Shown: piece by piece, positions 55,479 through 64,000 of the stretch
Layout: every line of letters begins with the position of its first letter
Position numbering within the stretch: position 1 is the first letter of the stretch
DNA from: UBA7672 sp040398425
GTDB taxonomy: Bacteria > Pseudomonadota > Alphaproteobacteria > Caulobacterales > Hyphomonadaceae
Assembly (NCBI GenBank): GCA_040398425.1
Contig: JBBATZ010000003.1
Coordinates: forward strand, 1 to 64,000
Reading direction: 5' to 3'
Length of the DNA stretch: 64,000 nucleotides
Made by a program: the position numbers and the translations under genes
The notes under the pieces: model-generated
Database searches by the model: none
Seen by the model: only the letters and a program-made list of their open reading frames with translations
Told to the model about the DNA's origin: nothing

Positions 55479-55493
55479 CATGAATATTTCATG
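55479..55493. promoter_or_regulatory. Palindrome in the divergent promoter region of the Anbu operon and PAP2 gene
   Basis: CATGAA-TAT-TTCATG is a perfect six-base inverted repeat with a three-base spacer, in an otherwise G+C-rich gap. It lies 131 bases upstream of the ATP-grasp gene and 80 bases upstream of the PAP2 gene. Operator function is inferred from symmetry and place. Confidence 0.35.
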
Positions 55494-55572
55494 AGTTCGG
55501 GAGCGGGGAACTCTCCTTCGCCTGATCCGAACCATATCCCAAAGTCCAACGCGACGCCTCCGGATCCCTTGC

Positions 55573-56295
55573 ATGCAAGCGCCCACACCAAAGCAGTTTC
55601 TCCAGAACATTGTCCGCCTCGCCCTCAGCGAGATCGGCGCGACCATTGCGCTGGGCATCACCGCCTTCGGCGTTCTCGCCTTCGCCCTCATCGCGGACGA
55701 AACCTTCGAGGGCGAAGCCCGGGGCTTCGACGAATCCATTCTTCTCGCCCTGCGCGAACCGGGCGACCCGACCAACCCGCTCGGTCCGGCCTGGCTCGAA
55801 CACGCCCTGCTCGATATCACTGCGCTCGGCGGCTATGTCATTCTCAGCATGCTGGTCCTCGGGGTCGCCATCTACCTCATCGCCGCCGGCAAGCGTGGTA
55901 CGGCGCTTCTGGTCGTCGGCGCGGTCGGCAGCGGCACGCTGCTCAGCGAGACGCTCAAGTTCGGCTTCGCCCGCCCCCGCCCCGACCTCGTCGCCCATCT
56001 CGCCGAAGTACAGAGCGCCAGCTTCCCGAGTGGCCACGCCATGATCTCGGCGATCGCCTACCTCACGCTCGGCGTCCTGCTGACCCGCGCACACAAGCAG
56101 CGCCGCACCAAGATCATCATCATGAGCTACGCCATCCTGCTCACCCTGATGATCGGTCTCAGCCGCATCTATCTCGGCGTGCACTGGCCCACCGACGTCC
56201 TCGCCGGCTGGGCGCTTGGCGCTGCGTGGTCAAGCCTGTGGTGGCTTGGCGCCTGGCAACTCCAGCGCATGGGACAGGTGGAAAGACCGACGTAA
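55573..56295 (+). CDS. PAP2-family phosphatase
   Basis: A 240-residue membrane protein with the three PAP2 motifs: KFGFARPRP (about residues 129-137), PSGH (about 152-155) and SRIYLGVHWPTDV (about 196-208). Five to six membrane spans. Such enzymes dephosphorylate lipid phosphates, for example phosphatidate or undecaprenyl diphosphate. Ribosome site is weak before ATG 55573. Confidence 0.93.
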   Translation: MQAPTPKQFLQNIVRLALSEIGATIALGITAFGVLAFALIADETFEGEARGFDESILLALREPGDPTNPLGPAWLEHALLDITALGGYVILSMLVLGVAIYLIAAGKRGTALLVVGAVGSGTLLSETLKFGFARPRPDLVAHLAEVQSASFPSGHAMISAIAYLTLGVLLTRAHKQRRTKIIIMSYAILLTLMIGLSRIYLGVHWPTDVLAGWALGAAWSSLWWLGAWQLQRMGQVERPT

Positions 56296-56323
56296 GCTTC
56301 GACCACGTGACTGGCCGCGCAGC

Positions 56324-57466
56324 TTACGGCTTGCCCTTGGCGGGTTTGGCGCCGGGCTTGGCTTTCGCCGCCTCAGCGGCCTCTCTCGCCTCCAGGACGC
56401 GCGCGCCCTCGAGAATGCCGTACAGCGCGTAGTTACCTTCGTGGCAGGCATATTCGTACATCTTGCCGTTCAGGGCCGCGAATTCATACTCGCCGCCCCA
56501 CGGAGCGTCCCACAGTGTCGGGTCCTCGATCGTGAAGCCGTAATGGAGCCTGTCGTCCGCAACCCGCTTGAACCGTTCGGTGACCTTGAGGTCTTTCCAC
56601 GCACCCATGAACTGCTGGCTCTGCGGGATATGCGTGGTTTCCACCACCAGCGTGTCGCCATCCCACCAGCCGATCGAATCCCCGAAATAGGGCCGGACAT
56701 CATCGGTGCGGTGTTTCGAATTCAGCCTGACAATGCGCGCGTCGTGCACCATCTCCGTCGCGATCAGCACGTGATCGGGCGACTGCACGATCTGGTAGCT
56801 GTTGTTGTAGAACCCGTTCGCGAACATGGGCGGTCCGGCGTTGCGGCCAAACGATATGATGCAGCGTTCCGTCGCACGCGATTCCGGGTTGTCGAATGAC
56901 TGGCCCCGCGGCGGGGTCGGTCCCAGCAGCTTGACGAAGGCCGGCGGTTCCGGCGCAGGCGCAGGCGTTGCGCCCGCCTTGCGTGGTGGCGCAGTTCCGG
57001 TTGGCGTCGTGATGATTGACGAGCGCGGCTGGCCGTTGACCCGCATCACATGGTTGCCGGGATCGATCCAGAAACGGTTGTAGCCGCCCGTGGCGCCGCC
57101 GCCGGCGAGGTATTCGGGCTTGATGTCTTTCGGGATCACATATTCGGCCGGAGCGTCGGCCGCAGTTGGCGCGCCGGCTTCCGCGATCTCGTTCTCCATC
57201 TCCTGCTCGAGTCTGGCGACCTCTGCCTCGCTGTAGACCAGGCTGCTGACCCCGGCCGGGCGGGTCATCTTGGTCAGCGTTGTATTGTGCCAGAAACCCT
57301 GCAGGTCCGGCTGCCCGATCTTCAAACGCGGCGCCGTATACGGCGGGTAGGGCTTGGTCGGATCGTAGGTTTGCGCAGTTGCTGCTTTCGCCTCCGGCGT
57401 TTGCGCGTGCGCGATGGGACAAAGAGCAAGCGATGTCGCAAGGGTGGCGAGCAGAGCGTAGCGCAA
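56324..57466 (-). CDS. Exported protein of unknown function
   Basis: A 380-residue protein with a Sec signal peptide (AHA cut near residue 22) if started at TTG 57466, which has GGAG seven bases ahead; the open frame continues to 57535. It has the recurring stretch QPDLQGFWHNTTLTKMTRPA near the N-terminus and WWDGDTLVVETTHIPQSQQF toward the end, a family pattern I have seen in proteobacterial exported proteins but cannot name. The C-terminus is Lys/Ala/Pro-rich (AKAKPGAKPAKGKP). Confidence 0.75.
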   Translation of the reverse strand: MRYALLATLATSLALCPIAHAQTPEAKAATAQTYDPTKPYPPYTAPRLKIGQPDLQGFWHNTTLTKMTRPAGVSSLVYSEAEVARLEQEMENEIAEAGAPTAADAPAEYVIPKDIKPEYLAGGGATGGYNRFWIDPGNHVMRVNGQPRSSIITTPTGTAPPRKAGATPAPAPEPPAFVKLLGPTPPRGQSFDNPESRATERCIISFGRNAGPPMFANGFYNNSYQIVQSPDHVLIATEMVHDARIVRLNSKHRTDDVRPYFGDSIGWWDGDTLVVETTHIPQSQQFMGAWKDLKVTERFKRVADDRLHYGFTIEDPTLWDAPWGGEYEFAALNGKMYEYACHEGNYALYGILEGARVLEAREAAEAAKAKPGAKPAKGKP

Positions 57467-57648
57467 GCAAGATCTCCTGCAGCAAGGGACGCGTCCAACT
57501 GTCAGGAACGTAAGATCAACGCACCGGAGAAGCAACGCGCCGCGGCCCTCGCTCAGCTTAAAGTGAGCTTACGCAACGACACACGCCGCAGCAGCCATCA
57601 GCGATTTCCGCGTTGCCCGCACAACCCCGGACCGATAGCAGTCCGCTC

Positions 57649-58803
57649 ATGACGATCCCGGAAGCCCCTCTGCCCGCGGAAGGACGCCTCAAGGAGAGCG
57701 CCCGCGCGCTCGGCTTCGATGTCGCCCGCATCGCCCGCGCCGACGCCGCGTGGGATGCTGGCGACCGCCTCTCGGATTTCGTCAGCCAGGGCTTTCACGG
57801 TGACATGGGCTGGATGGCCGAAACGCTGGAGCGCCGCCGGCACCCAACCTACATGTGGCCCGATGCGAAATCAGCGCTCGTCGTCGGTCTCAACTACGGT
57901 CCCAAGCACGATCCGCTCGAACCCCTCACCCGGCCCGGGCACGCGACCATTTCGGTCTATGCCCAGAATGTCGACTATCACGACCTGATGAAGCGCAAGC
58001 TGAAACAGCTCGCCTCATCATTCGCGACCGACACCGGCAACGATGTAAAGATCTTCGTCGACACCGCACCGCTGATGGAAAAGCCGCTGGCCCATCGCGC
58101 CGGTCTCGGCTGGCAGGGCAAGCACACCAATCTCGTCAGCCGCGAGCATGGCTCGTGGCTCTTCCTCGGCGTGATGCTGACCACCGCCGACCTGACGCCC
58201 GACGCGCCTGCGGCCGACGCATGCGGCACATGCAGCGCCTGCCTCGACATCTGTCCCACGCAGGCTTTCCCGGCGCCCTACACGCTCGATGCCCGGCGCT
58301 GCATTTCCTATCTCACCATCGAAACGAAGGGACCGATCCCCCGCGAATTCCGCCAGGCCATGGGCAACCGCATCTATGGCTGCGACGATTGCCTCGCCGT
58401 CTGCCCGTGGAACAAGTTCGCCCAGACCGCCCGTGAGGCCGCCTTTCATCCGCGTGCGGAACTGACCGCCCCGCTTCTGGCCGATCTGGCGAGTCTTGAT
58501 GACGCAGGCTTCCGCGAAGTCTTCGCCGGATCGCCTATCAAACGCATAGGACGCGACCGTTTTGTGCGAAATGTCATGATCGCGATCGGAAATTCGGGGT
58601 CGCGGGCCAACGCGGACTTGTGTATCCAGAGGCTGGATGATGCGTCACCCCTGGTGCGCGGAGCATCCGTCTGGGCGCTGGGGATCCTTGCTCCCGATAT
58701 GTTTGAAGTGACGTGCGAGCTGCGACGGCCCACCGAGGCCGACCCCGCAGTGTGTGAGGAGTGGGATGCTGGACCAGAAGCCCGAAGACGCGAACGGGCC
58801 TGA
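57649..58803 (+). CDS. queG: Epoxyqueuosine reductase QueG
   Basis: QueG reduces epoxyqueuosine in tRNA to queuosine using cobalamin and two 4Fe-4S clusters. The 384-residue protein has HPTYMWPDAKSALVVGLNYG, RAGLGWQGKHTNLVSREHGS, ferredoxin-like cysteines CGTCSACLDICPTQAF (about residues 191-206) and CDDCLAVCPWNKF (about 245-257), and a C-terminal HEAT-like end. ATG 57649 is used. Its final 38 bases overlap the start of mtgA in a different frame. Confidence 0.95.
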   Translation: MTIPEAPLPAEGRLKESARALGFDVARIARADAAWDAGDRLSDFVSQGFHGDMGWMAETLERRRHPTYMWPDAKSALVVGLNYGPKHDPLEPLTRPGHATISVYAQNVDYHDLMKRKLKQLASSFATDTGNDVKIFVDTAPLMEKPLAHRAGLGWQGKHTNLVSREHGSWLFLGVMLTTADLTPDAPAADACGTCSACLDICPTQAFPAPYTLDARRCISYLTIETKGPIPREFRQAMGNRIYGCDDCLAVCPWNKFAQTAREAAFHPRAELTAPLLADLASLDDAGFREVFAGSPIKRIGRDRFVRNVMIAIGNSGSRANADLCIQRLDDASPLVRGASVWALGILAPDMFEVTCELRRPTEADPAVCEEWDAGPEARRRERA

Positions 58804-59617
58804 CGCGCCCGGGAACGCAGCGGATGCTCCCTCCGGCGACAGCTCGTCATCGGGCGGCGGTACTCTCGGCCGCTGGCGCGCGGGCGTCACGCCGCAAGGC
58901 ACGCCCTATGACAATGAGAAGCCACTCTGGCGCCGCATCCTTGTCGGCTTCCTGGTATGGACCGGCATTCTCGGTGGCGGCTTCCTTGCGCTGAGCCTGC
59001 TCGCGATTTTCGCGATCGGCTGGACCGGCCCGCCCCCCACATTCAACATGGCCGGCATGGCGATGAAGGGTGTCGAGGTTCGCTCCAAATGGGTCGACCT
59101 CAAGGATATCTCGCCCCACCTCGTCCGCGCCGTGATAGCTTCCGAAGACCAGAATTTCTGCACCCATGACGGGTTCGACATCAAGGAAATCCAGAAGGCG
59201 ATGCAGGCGGCGGAAAACGGCGGCGACCTGCGGGGCGCCTCCACCATCTCGCAGCAGACCGCCAAGAACGTCTTCCTCTGGAATGGCGGTGGCTGGTTCC
59301 GCAAAGGCCTCGAAGCCTACTTCACCGTCGTGATGGAAAAGATGTGGTCGAAGCCCCGCATCATGGAAACCTATCTCAACGTCGCCGAGTGGGGCGATGG
59401 CATCTACGGCGCCGAACAGGCAGCCCAGGAACGCTTCAAGGTGTCGGCAAAGGACCTCAACCCGCGCCAGGCTGCAGCCCTCGCCGCCGTACTGCCGAGC
59501 CCAAATCGCTGGAAGGTCAATGGCCAGTACGCGACAGGCCGCCGCAACAACCGCATCCAGTCGCTGATGGCGATGGTGAAACGCGACGGCCTCGATAAAT
59601 GCGTGGTCGGCCCCTAA
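58766..59617 (+). CDS. mtgA: Monofunctional biosynthetic peptidoglycan transglycosylase
   Basis: Polymerises lipid II into glycan strands. The 283-residue GT51 protein has a Gly/Ser-rich cytoplasmic N-terminus, a membrane span at about residues 57-80, the catalytic glutamate in ASEDQNFCTHDGFD (about 124-137), GASTISQQTAKNVFLW and the YLNVAEWGDGIYGAEQAA motif. ATG 58766 follows AGGAG and lies inside the end of queG; GTG 58754 is an alternative. Family call is firm. Confidence 0.94.
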   Translation: MLDQKPEDANGPDAPGNAADAPSGDSSSSGGGTLGRWRAGVTPQGTPYDNEKPLWRRILVGFLVWTGILGGGFLALSLLAIFAIGWTGPPPTFNMAGMAMKGVEVRSKWVDLKDISPHLVRAVIASEDQNFCTHDGFDIKEIQKAMQAAENGGDLRGASTISQQTAKNVFLWNGGGWFRKGLEAYFTVVMEKMWSKPRIMETYLNVAEWGDGIYGAEQAAQERFKVSAKDLNPRQAAALAAVLPSPNRWKVNGQYATGRRNNRIQSLMAMVKRDGLDKCVVGP

Positions 59618-59626
59618 CGCCGCGCA

Positions 59627-60325
59627 TCAATTCCCGACAATCCGCGTGCGTGGTTCTTCCACCGCGCCAAGTCCTGCAGGATCTTCGATCCCCTGCAGCC
59701 GCATCGCCTCGCGCACGTCTCCGCGCAGCAGAAGCACATTCACATCCCTGGGCGCCAGTCTCTGCGCCGCTTCGACATCGTTCCAGGCTTCGGCGAGCCG
59801 GTTCTGTTTCATCAGCGCATAGCCGCGCAACCGATACGCCTCGGCATCCGCTGCCGACAGCTGGATGGCATTGTCGAGATCGCGCGCCGCTTCCTGCCAG
59901 TGCTTCAGCATCACATGTGCGCGCGAGCGATCCTTGAAGAGTTCGCCATCGCTCGGCCGCAGCTTCATCGCATTGGTCAGCGTCACGATCGCCTCGTCAG
60001 GCATCTTGGCCAGCAGCCATGCATTGCCCGACTGCGCGAGATAGACGCCGCGCTCCTCGATACCGCCCGCGTCCGGCGCATTGGCCAGCTCCTCCAGACG
60101 GTGTGCGCCTTCCGCTTCCTGTCCAAGTGCAATCAACGCCAGCGCCGTGCATTGCCGCGCCGGCGGGCGATTGCCTTTCGACAGCCAGGTCAGCCCGTCC
60201 TGATAGGCGACCTCGGCGTCCTTATCGATCTGGTCGAGGCAGAGCTCAAGCTTCTCCTGTTCCGTCTGCGCAAACGCAGCCGGGGCAGCAGCCATAACGA
60301 GGCAGGCAACCAGAAGATAACGCAT
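59627..60325 (-). CDS. Secreted TPR-repeat protein
   Basis: A 232-residue protein with a Sec signal peptide (residues 1-19, AFA cleavage) and about four tetratricopeptide-like repeats (for example AVTLTNAMKLRPSDGELFKD-like units seen as AIVTLTNAMKLRPSDGELFK, and AARDLDNAIQLSAADAEAYR). Such proteins scaffold periplasmic complexes. It is convergent with mtgA (nine bases between stops). No specific role. Confidence 0.82.
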   Translation of the reverse strand: MRYLLVACLVMAAAPAAFAQTEQEKLELCLDQIDKDAEVAYQDGLTWLSKGNRPPARQCTALALIALGQEAEGAHRLEELANAPDAGGIEERGVYLAQSGNAWLLAKMPDEAIVTLTNAMKLRPSDGELFKDRSRAHVMLKHWQEAARDLDNAIQLSAADAEAYRLRGYALMKQNRLAEAWNDVEAAQRLAPRDVNVLLLRGDVREAMRLQGIEDPAGLGAVEEPRTRIVGN

Positions 60326-60407
60326 GGCAGGTCGATTCCGGCGCTGGCCCCGGAGGCGCTGGGGTCCTATTCCCCTACACCAGAGTCAAGGCAACACTAG
60401 GGCCGGC

Positions 60408-61220
60408 ATGCAGTTCTTCGCCTTTGGATTCGGGTATGTCGCAGCCGAAACGGCCCGCCTACTGGCCGCCGAAGGCGCTGCCTGTTCCGGCACGGTCCGC
60501 AGCGAAGCCTCCGCCGAACCGATCCGCCGTCAGGGTTTTTCCACCCACATCTGGCCCGGCGAAACCCTCGCCCCGCCGTCTGGCGCCGTCTGGCTGATCT
60601 CCGTCCCGCCCGACGCCGGGGGCTGCCCCGTCTTCCGCGACTTCAAGCATGTCGCTGCGACCGAAAGCTGGATCGGCTATCTCTCCACGACCGGCGTCTA
60701 TGGCGACCTTGCCGGCGGATGGGCGTTCGAGGAAACGCCGCTCAATCCGCAAAGCCGCGAGGCGACCAACCGCGCAACCGCCGAAGCACAATGGCAGACA
60801 CTCGGCGCCCGCATCTTCCGCCTCCCCGGCATCTACGGCGCCGGCCGCTCAGCCCTCGACCGCGTCCGCGAACCCGGCGCGAGACGCATCGTGAAACCCG
60901 GCCAGGTCTTCTCCCGCGCGCATGTCAGCGACATCGCCGAAGCCGTCCGCCTCGCCATCCACACGCCAACAGCCACCGGCGCGTTCAACATCTGCGACGA
61001 CGAACCCGCGCCCGCCGATGAAGTCCTCACCTACGCCGCCGAACTTCTCGGCATCTCTCCTCCACCCGCCGTTGCATTCGAAGACGCGAACCTCTCACCG
61101 ATGGCGCAACGCTTCTACGCCGAGTGCAAGCGCGTCTCGAACGCGCGCACGAAAGCAGCGCTCGGATGGCGGCCGAAGTTCCCGACGTATCGGGAAGGGT
61201 TGCGGGATTGCATGACATGA
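60408..61220 (+). CDS. NAD-dependent epimerase/SDR protein, YeeZ-like
   Basis: A 270-residue atypical SDR of the YeeZ type. It opens with FGFGYVAAETARLLAAEGA (a Rossmann GxGYxA variant), has WIGYLSTTGVYGDLAGGWAF with STTGVYG as the conserved segment, RIFRLPGIYGAGRSAL and a C-terminal GWRPKFPTYREGLRD. Activity is unknown. ATG 60408 is the family start; the frame runs upstream to 60324. Its stop overlaps the next start (ATGA). Confidence 0.85.
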   Translation: MQFFAFGFGYVAAETARLLAAEGAACSGTVRSEASAEPIRRQGFSTHIWPGETLAPPSGAVWLISVPPDAGGCPVFRDFKHVAATESWIGYLSTTGVYGDLAGGWAFEETPLNPQSREATNRATAEAQWQTLGARIFRLPGIYGAGRSALDRVREPGARRIVKPGQVFSRAHVSDIAEAVRLAIHTPTATGAFNICDDEPAPADEVLTYAAELLGISPPPAVAFEDANLSPMAQRFYAECKRVSNARTKAALGWRPKFPTYREGLRDCMT

Positions 61221-61729
61221 CGGTCCGGTACGTTCTTCCGCTGGCTCTGCTCCTCGCTGCTTGCTCAGCGGAGGATGGCGCACGCGATCGGCAGCTGGAT
61301 GAACTGACGCTCGGTCGCATCAATGATGTGCTCAACATCACGCAATGCACCTTCAACGGGACGGGCACAGCGCCAGAAACGTTCGATGCTGCGCGCAGTG
61401 TTGAAGGCTGGCTTGCCGACGACCGTACGCTGCAAGCCTGCAATCTGGGCACGACGCCGAACCAGATCCCTGTGCAGGAGGGCAACAGGCCGGCTGCTCC
61501 TGGTGATGTCAGCTACAAGTCCGCTTCGGCCACCATGATCCAGATCTGCGGCAACTTCCGCCAACCCTCCGCCGCACGTGGCGATTGTAAGGGAATATGC
61601 GGTGGAGTCCGCCAGCCGTATGCGCAGTTCGAACAAGCGCGGCCGGCAGCCGGCCCCTTCTGCTACGAACTCGAACTCCTGAAAGGACAGCGTACCGACG
61701 TCGGCATGCCCGCAGCGCCCGTTCAGTAG
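61217..61729 (+). CDS. Lipoprotein of unknown function
   Basis: A 170-residue protein starting at ATG 61217, which overlaps the preceding stop (ATGA). The signal MTVRYVLPLALLLAACSAED contains lipobox LAAC. The mature part has six or more cysteines (CTFNG, ACNLG, ICGNF, DCKGICGG, FCYEL), suggesting disulfides. The frame extends upstream to 61124 inside the SDR gene. The family is not recognised. Confidence 0.7.
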   Translation: MTVRYVLPLALLLAACSAEDGARDRQLDELTLGRINDVLNITQCTFNGTGTAPETFDAARSVEGWLADDRTLQACNLGTTPNQIPVQEGNRPAAPGDVSYKSASATMIQICGNFRQPSAARGDCKGICGGVRQPYAQFEQARPAAGPFCYELELLKGQRTDVGMPAAPVQ

Positions 61730-61773
61730 AGGCGCGAGCGGACCCCGCTGGTGAAGGGCTATCAATCAGCCGC

Positions 61774-62547
61774 TCAACCATCCACCAACTCCGCCACATC
61801 CAGCACCGTCGCCACCATCCGCTCGATATCCTGCGGCCGTGACAGCCGATGATCGCCATCCTTGATGAGCGACCACACCACGTCCTCTGAGCGCAGCTTG
61901 TCGGCGAGGTCGAGCGAGTGCGTCCACGGCACGTCGGGGTCGAGCCCGCCCTGCAGGATGCGCACGGGAACATCGATCGCGATCTCGCCATCCATCACAT
62001 TCCACGTCCGCCCCTCGACGATCAGGTCGCGCGTGATCGGATAGCCGGCTGGATCGTAGGCCGAAGGCCGGGTCCAGTGGCCCTCCTCCATGATCTGCAT
62101 GCGCTGGCTTTCATCGAACCCGGCCCACATCAGCTTGTCGGTAAAATCCGGCGCCGGGGCGAGCAGCACCAGCGCCTTCACACGCTCCGGCCGCGCCAGC
62201 GCGACCAGCAGCGACATCCATCCGCCCATCGATGAGCCAACCAGAACCTGCGGACCCGTCGTCAGCTGGTCGAGCATCGCCAGCGCATCCGACCGCCAGC
62301 GCCCGATCGTCCCGTCGGCAAATGCCCCGCCGCTTTCGCCATGCCCGAGATAATCGAACCGCAGAAACGCCCGGCCATCTTCCCGGCAGCGCGCGTGCAG
62401 GACGCTCGCCTTCTCGCCCAGCATGTCCGAATGGAAACCGCCCAGCCAGACGACGCCGGCGCGGTCCGCATCGCCCTCGCTCCGCCGGTGGGCCAGCTTG
62501 ACGCCGCCCTGCTCGAGAAACTCTGCAGCCCCATCTGTCATGTCCAT
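61774..62547 (-). CDS. Alpha/beta hydrolase, ABHD10-like
   Basis: A 257-residue serine hydrolase. Motifs: GFHSDMLGEKASVLHARCRE, FDYLGHGESGG, the nucleophile elbow GSSMGGW (S106), LQGGLDPDVPW with the acid and GDHRLSRPQD (H233). The arrangement resembles ABHD10-type thioesterase/lipase proteins. Substrate is unknown. The start is ATG 62547; the frame continues to 62640, across the divergent region with the glycosyltransferase gene. Confidence 0.87.
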   Translation of the reverse strand: MDMTDGAAEFLEQGGVKLAHRRSEGDADRAGVVWLGGFHSDMLGEKASVLHARCREDGRAFLRFDYLGHGESGGAFADGTIGRWRSDALAMLDQLTTGPQVLVGSSMGGWMSLLVALARPERVKALVLLAPAPDFTDKLMWAGFDESQRMQIMEEGHWTRPSAYDPAGYPITRDLIVEGRTWNVMDGEIAIDVPVRILQGGLDPDVPWTHSLDLADKLRSEDVVWSLIKDGDHRLSRPQDIERMVATVLDVAELVDG

Positions 62548-62621
62548 AGTTCTCGTCGGTTTGCGCGGACGAGGAAAGCGACTATTAGGCGCCTCGGGGG
62601 CGAAACATCGGGAATCACTAT

Positions 62622-63782
62622 TTGCCGCTACGTGGCGCAACCATCCTTCAGGTCATCCCTCACCTCGCCGCAGGCGGGGCCGAACGCACCACGATCGAGG
62701 TCGCAGAAGCGCTCGTGGCCGCAGGCGCAACTGCGCTTGTCGTCAGCGCAGGCGGACGGCTGGAAAAAGACCTGAACCGCGTCGGCGGCGAGCTGATCCG
62801 GCTCGAGTCTGCGCCGACCAAGAACCCGCTCGAGATTTACGCGAATGCCGGCCGCATCGCGAAACTGGTGAAAGTCCGGAAGGTCGGCCTTGTCCACGCC
62901 CGCTCCCGCGCCCCGGCCTGGAGTGCGCTCTGGGCGGCAAGGCGCACCAAAGTCCCGTTCGTGACGACCTATCACGGCGTCTACAACGCGAAGGGCCGGC
63001 TCAAGCGGCTCTACAATTCGGTGATGGCGCGCGGGGACAAAGTCATCGCCAATTCCGACTTCACCGCGCGGCACGTCGTGGCCGAACATCCCTGGGCGGC
63101 AGACAAGATCATCACCATCCCGCGTGGCGTCGACATCGCGAAATTTGCGACAGACGCCGTCGCCCCCTCTCGCACGGATGCCCTGCAAACGGCCTGGAAA
63201 CTCGAACCCGGAGCGGATGCCGTCATTCTCCTGCCTGGGCGCCTGACCGGATGGAAAGGCCACCGCGAAGCCATCGCCGCAGCGGCCGCCCTGAACGCCA
63301 GCGGCGTCGCGAACTGGCGCATGGTCTTCGCCGGCGACCCGCAGGGCCGGGACGGCTATGTTGAGGAACTGAAACAGCTGATTGCCAGCAACGGTCTTGA
63401 CGGGCGGGTGTCGATGGTGGGGCATTGCGACGACATGCCAGCAGCTTTCGCCCTCGCAGATATCGTGATCGCGCCCTCCAACGAACCGGAGGCGTTCGGC
63501 CGCGTCGCCGCCGAAGCGGGCGCGATGGGTGTGCCCGCGATCGGCTCCAGCATCGGCGCGCAGGGCGAGATCGTCGTGGACGGCGAGACGGGCCTGATCG
63601 TTCCCCCATCCGACCCCGCACATCTATCCACAGCCATCGGCAAGTTGCTGGCGTTGGGCCCTGAAGGCCGCGCAGCCATGGGCCAGAAGGCGCAGACGCG
63701 TGTTCTCGCGCGGTTCACAACATCAGCGCTTCAGAAGGCGACGCTGTCAGTCTATGAGGGGCTGTTAGGTCAGACCCGATGA
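62622..63782 (+). CDS. Glycosyltransferase family 4
   Basis: A 386-residue GT4 (GT-B fold) enzyme. N-terminal VIPHLAAGGAERTTIEVAEA is the usual opening for GT4 sugar transferases; VTTYHGVYNAKGRLKRLYNS and SDFTARHVVAEH are in the acceptor domain; the C-terminal donor site has LLPGRLTGWKGHREAI and the E-x7-E motif SNEPEAFGRVAAEAGAMG. TTG 62622 is the likely start; no better codon is available. The stop overlaps the next gene by ATGA. Probably acts in envelope polysaccharide or LPS-core assembly. Confidence 0.9.
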   Translation: MPLRGATILQVIPHLAAGGAERTTIEVAEALVAAGATALVVSAGGRLEKDLNRVGGELIRLESAPTKNPLEIYANAGRIAKLVKVRKVGLVHARSRAPAWSALWAARRTKVPFVTTYHGVYNAKGRLKRLYNSVMARGDKVIANSDFTARHVVAEHPWAADKIITIPRGVDIAKFATDAVAPSRTDALQTAWKLEPGADAVILLPGRLTGWKGHREAIAAAAALNASGVANWRMVFAGDPQGRDGYVEELKQLIASNGLDGRVSMVGHCDDMPAAFALADIVIAPSNEPEAFGRVAAEAGAMGVPAIGSSIGAQGEIVVDGETGLIVPPSDPAHLSTAIGKLLALGPEGRAAMGQKAQTRVLARFTTSALQKATLSVYEGLLGQTR

Positions 63783-64000
63783 GCGTACCCGATTCCTTTG
63801 TCCCTCCCCCGAACCCCGGCGACACCATGCGCCGGGTGCTGGTCATCAAGCTCGGCGCGATGGGCGATTTCATGCAGGCGCTGGGCGCGATGCGGGTCGT
63901 CCGCGCGACGCATCCTTCGGCCCGCATCACCCTGCTGACGACCGAACCGTTCGAGGCCTTCGCCAAGGCCTGCCCCTATTTCGATATTGTCGAGGCCGAT
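63779..64000 (+). CDS. Glycosyltransferase family 9 (heptosyltransferase-like), partial
   Basis: The first 74 codons of a gene cut by the window end. After a short N-terminal extension the sequence MRRVLVIKLGAMGDFMQALGA matches the opening of ADP-heptose:LPS heptosyltransferases (GT9), followed by RVVRATHPSARITLLTTEPF. It starts within the stop of the GT4 gene (ATGA at 63779-63782), which points to an operon for LPS-core or related glycan synthesis. ATG 63829 is a possible alternative start. Confidence 0.82.
   Translation, partial: MSVPDSFVPPPNPGDTMRRVLVIKLGAMGDFMQALGAMRVVRATHPSARITLLTTEPFEAFAKACPYFDIVEAD

Overview
This 64 kb window is a gene-dense, high-G+C chromosomal segment from an alphaproteobacterium that looks like a member of the Caulobacterales / Hyphomonadaceae group. 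The main reasons are the flagellar regulators FliX, FlaF and FlbT, a perfect CtrA box (TTAA-N7-TTAA) between fliX and flgI, a sigma-54-type flagellin promoter, and alphaproteobacterial versions of DksA, SucA and GltB. I see no rRNA, tRNA, CRISPR array, insertion sequence or prophage. The window is ordinary chromosome rather than a mobile island.

Layout. (1) 1-10.1 kb is a flagellar locus: dksA and fliX on the minus strand, flgI - flgJ/cheL-like - flgN-like on the plus strand, a bitopic membrane protein of unknown function, marC, then three flagellin genes followed by flaF and flbT. FliX couples class II assembly to late genes, and FlbT/FlaF control flagellin mRNA and secretion. (2) 10.2-24.3 kb is central metabolism: MoxR ATPase, sucB and lpd on the plus strand, and sucA, sucD and sucC on the minus strand, so the 2-oxoglutarate dehydrogenase genes converge. 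mdh lies separately at 33.6 kb. Two conserved genes (10.26 and 24.47 kb) appear broken by frameshifts. (3) 24.5-31.5 kb holds a carotenoid oxygenase / DUF2141 pair facing a membrane-bound LytTR regulator, a TAXI-type substrate-binding protein, an acyltransferase and a single-domain receiver. (4) 31.8-42.8 kb holds zapE, mdh, two FKBP-type lipoproteins in tandem, an XRE regulator, an RfbD-like reductase, a CHAP lipoprotein, an NDUFA9-like protein, and uppP with an Amj-like lipid II flippase. (5) 43-49.4 kb is glutamate synthase, with a small DUF6614-type gene inserted between gltD and gltB. (6) 50-55.3 kb contains the Anbu operon: circularly permuted ATP-grasp, alpha-E protein, transglutaminase-like protease and the proteasome-related Anbu peptidase. 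(7) 55.5-64 kb holds PAP2, queG-mtgA, several lipoproteins/secreted proteins and hydrolases, and the start of a glycosyltransferase operon cut by the window end.

The most interesting items are the Anbu operon (known as a gene association, substrate unknown), an uppP-amj pair that joins lipid-carrier recycling with flipping, the inserted gene in gltD-gltB, the flagellin control signals, and a possible RNA pseudoknot over the start of the LytTR gene. All assignments come from reading the sequence; no database search was run.
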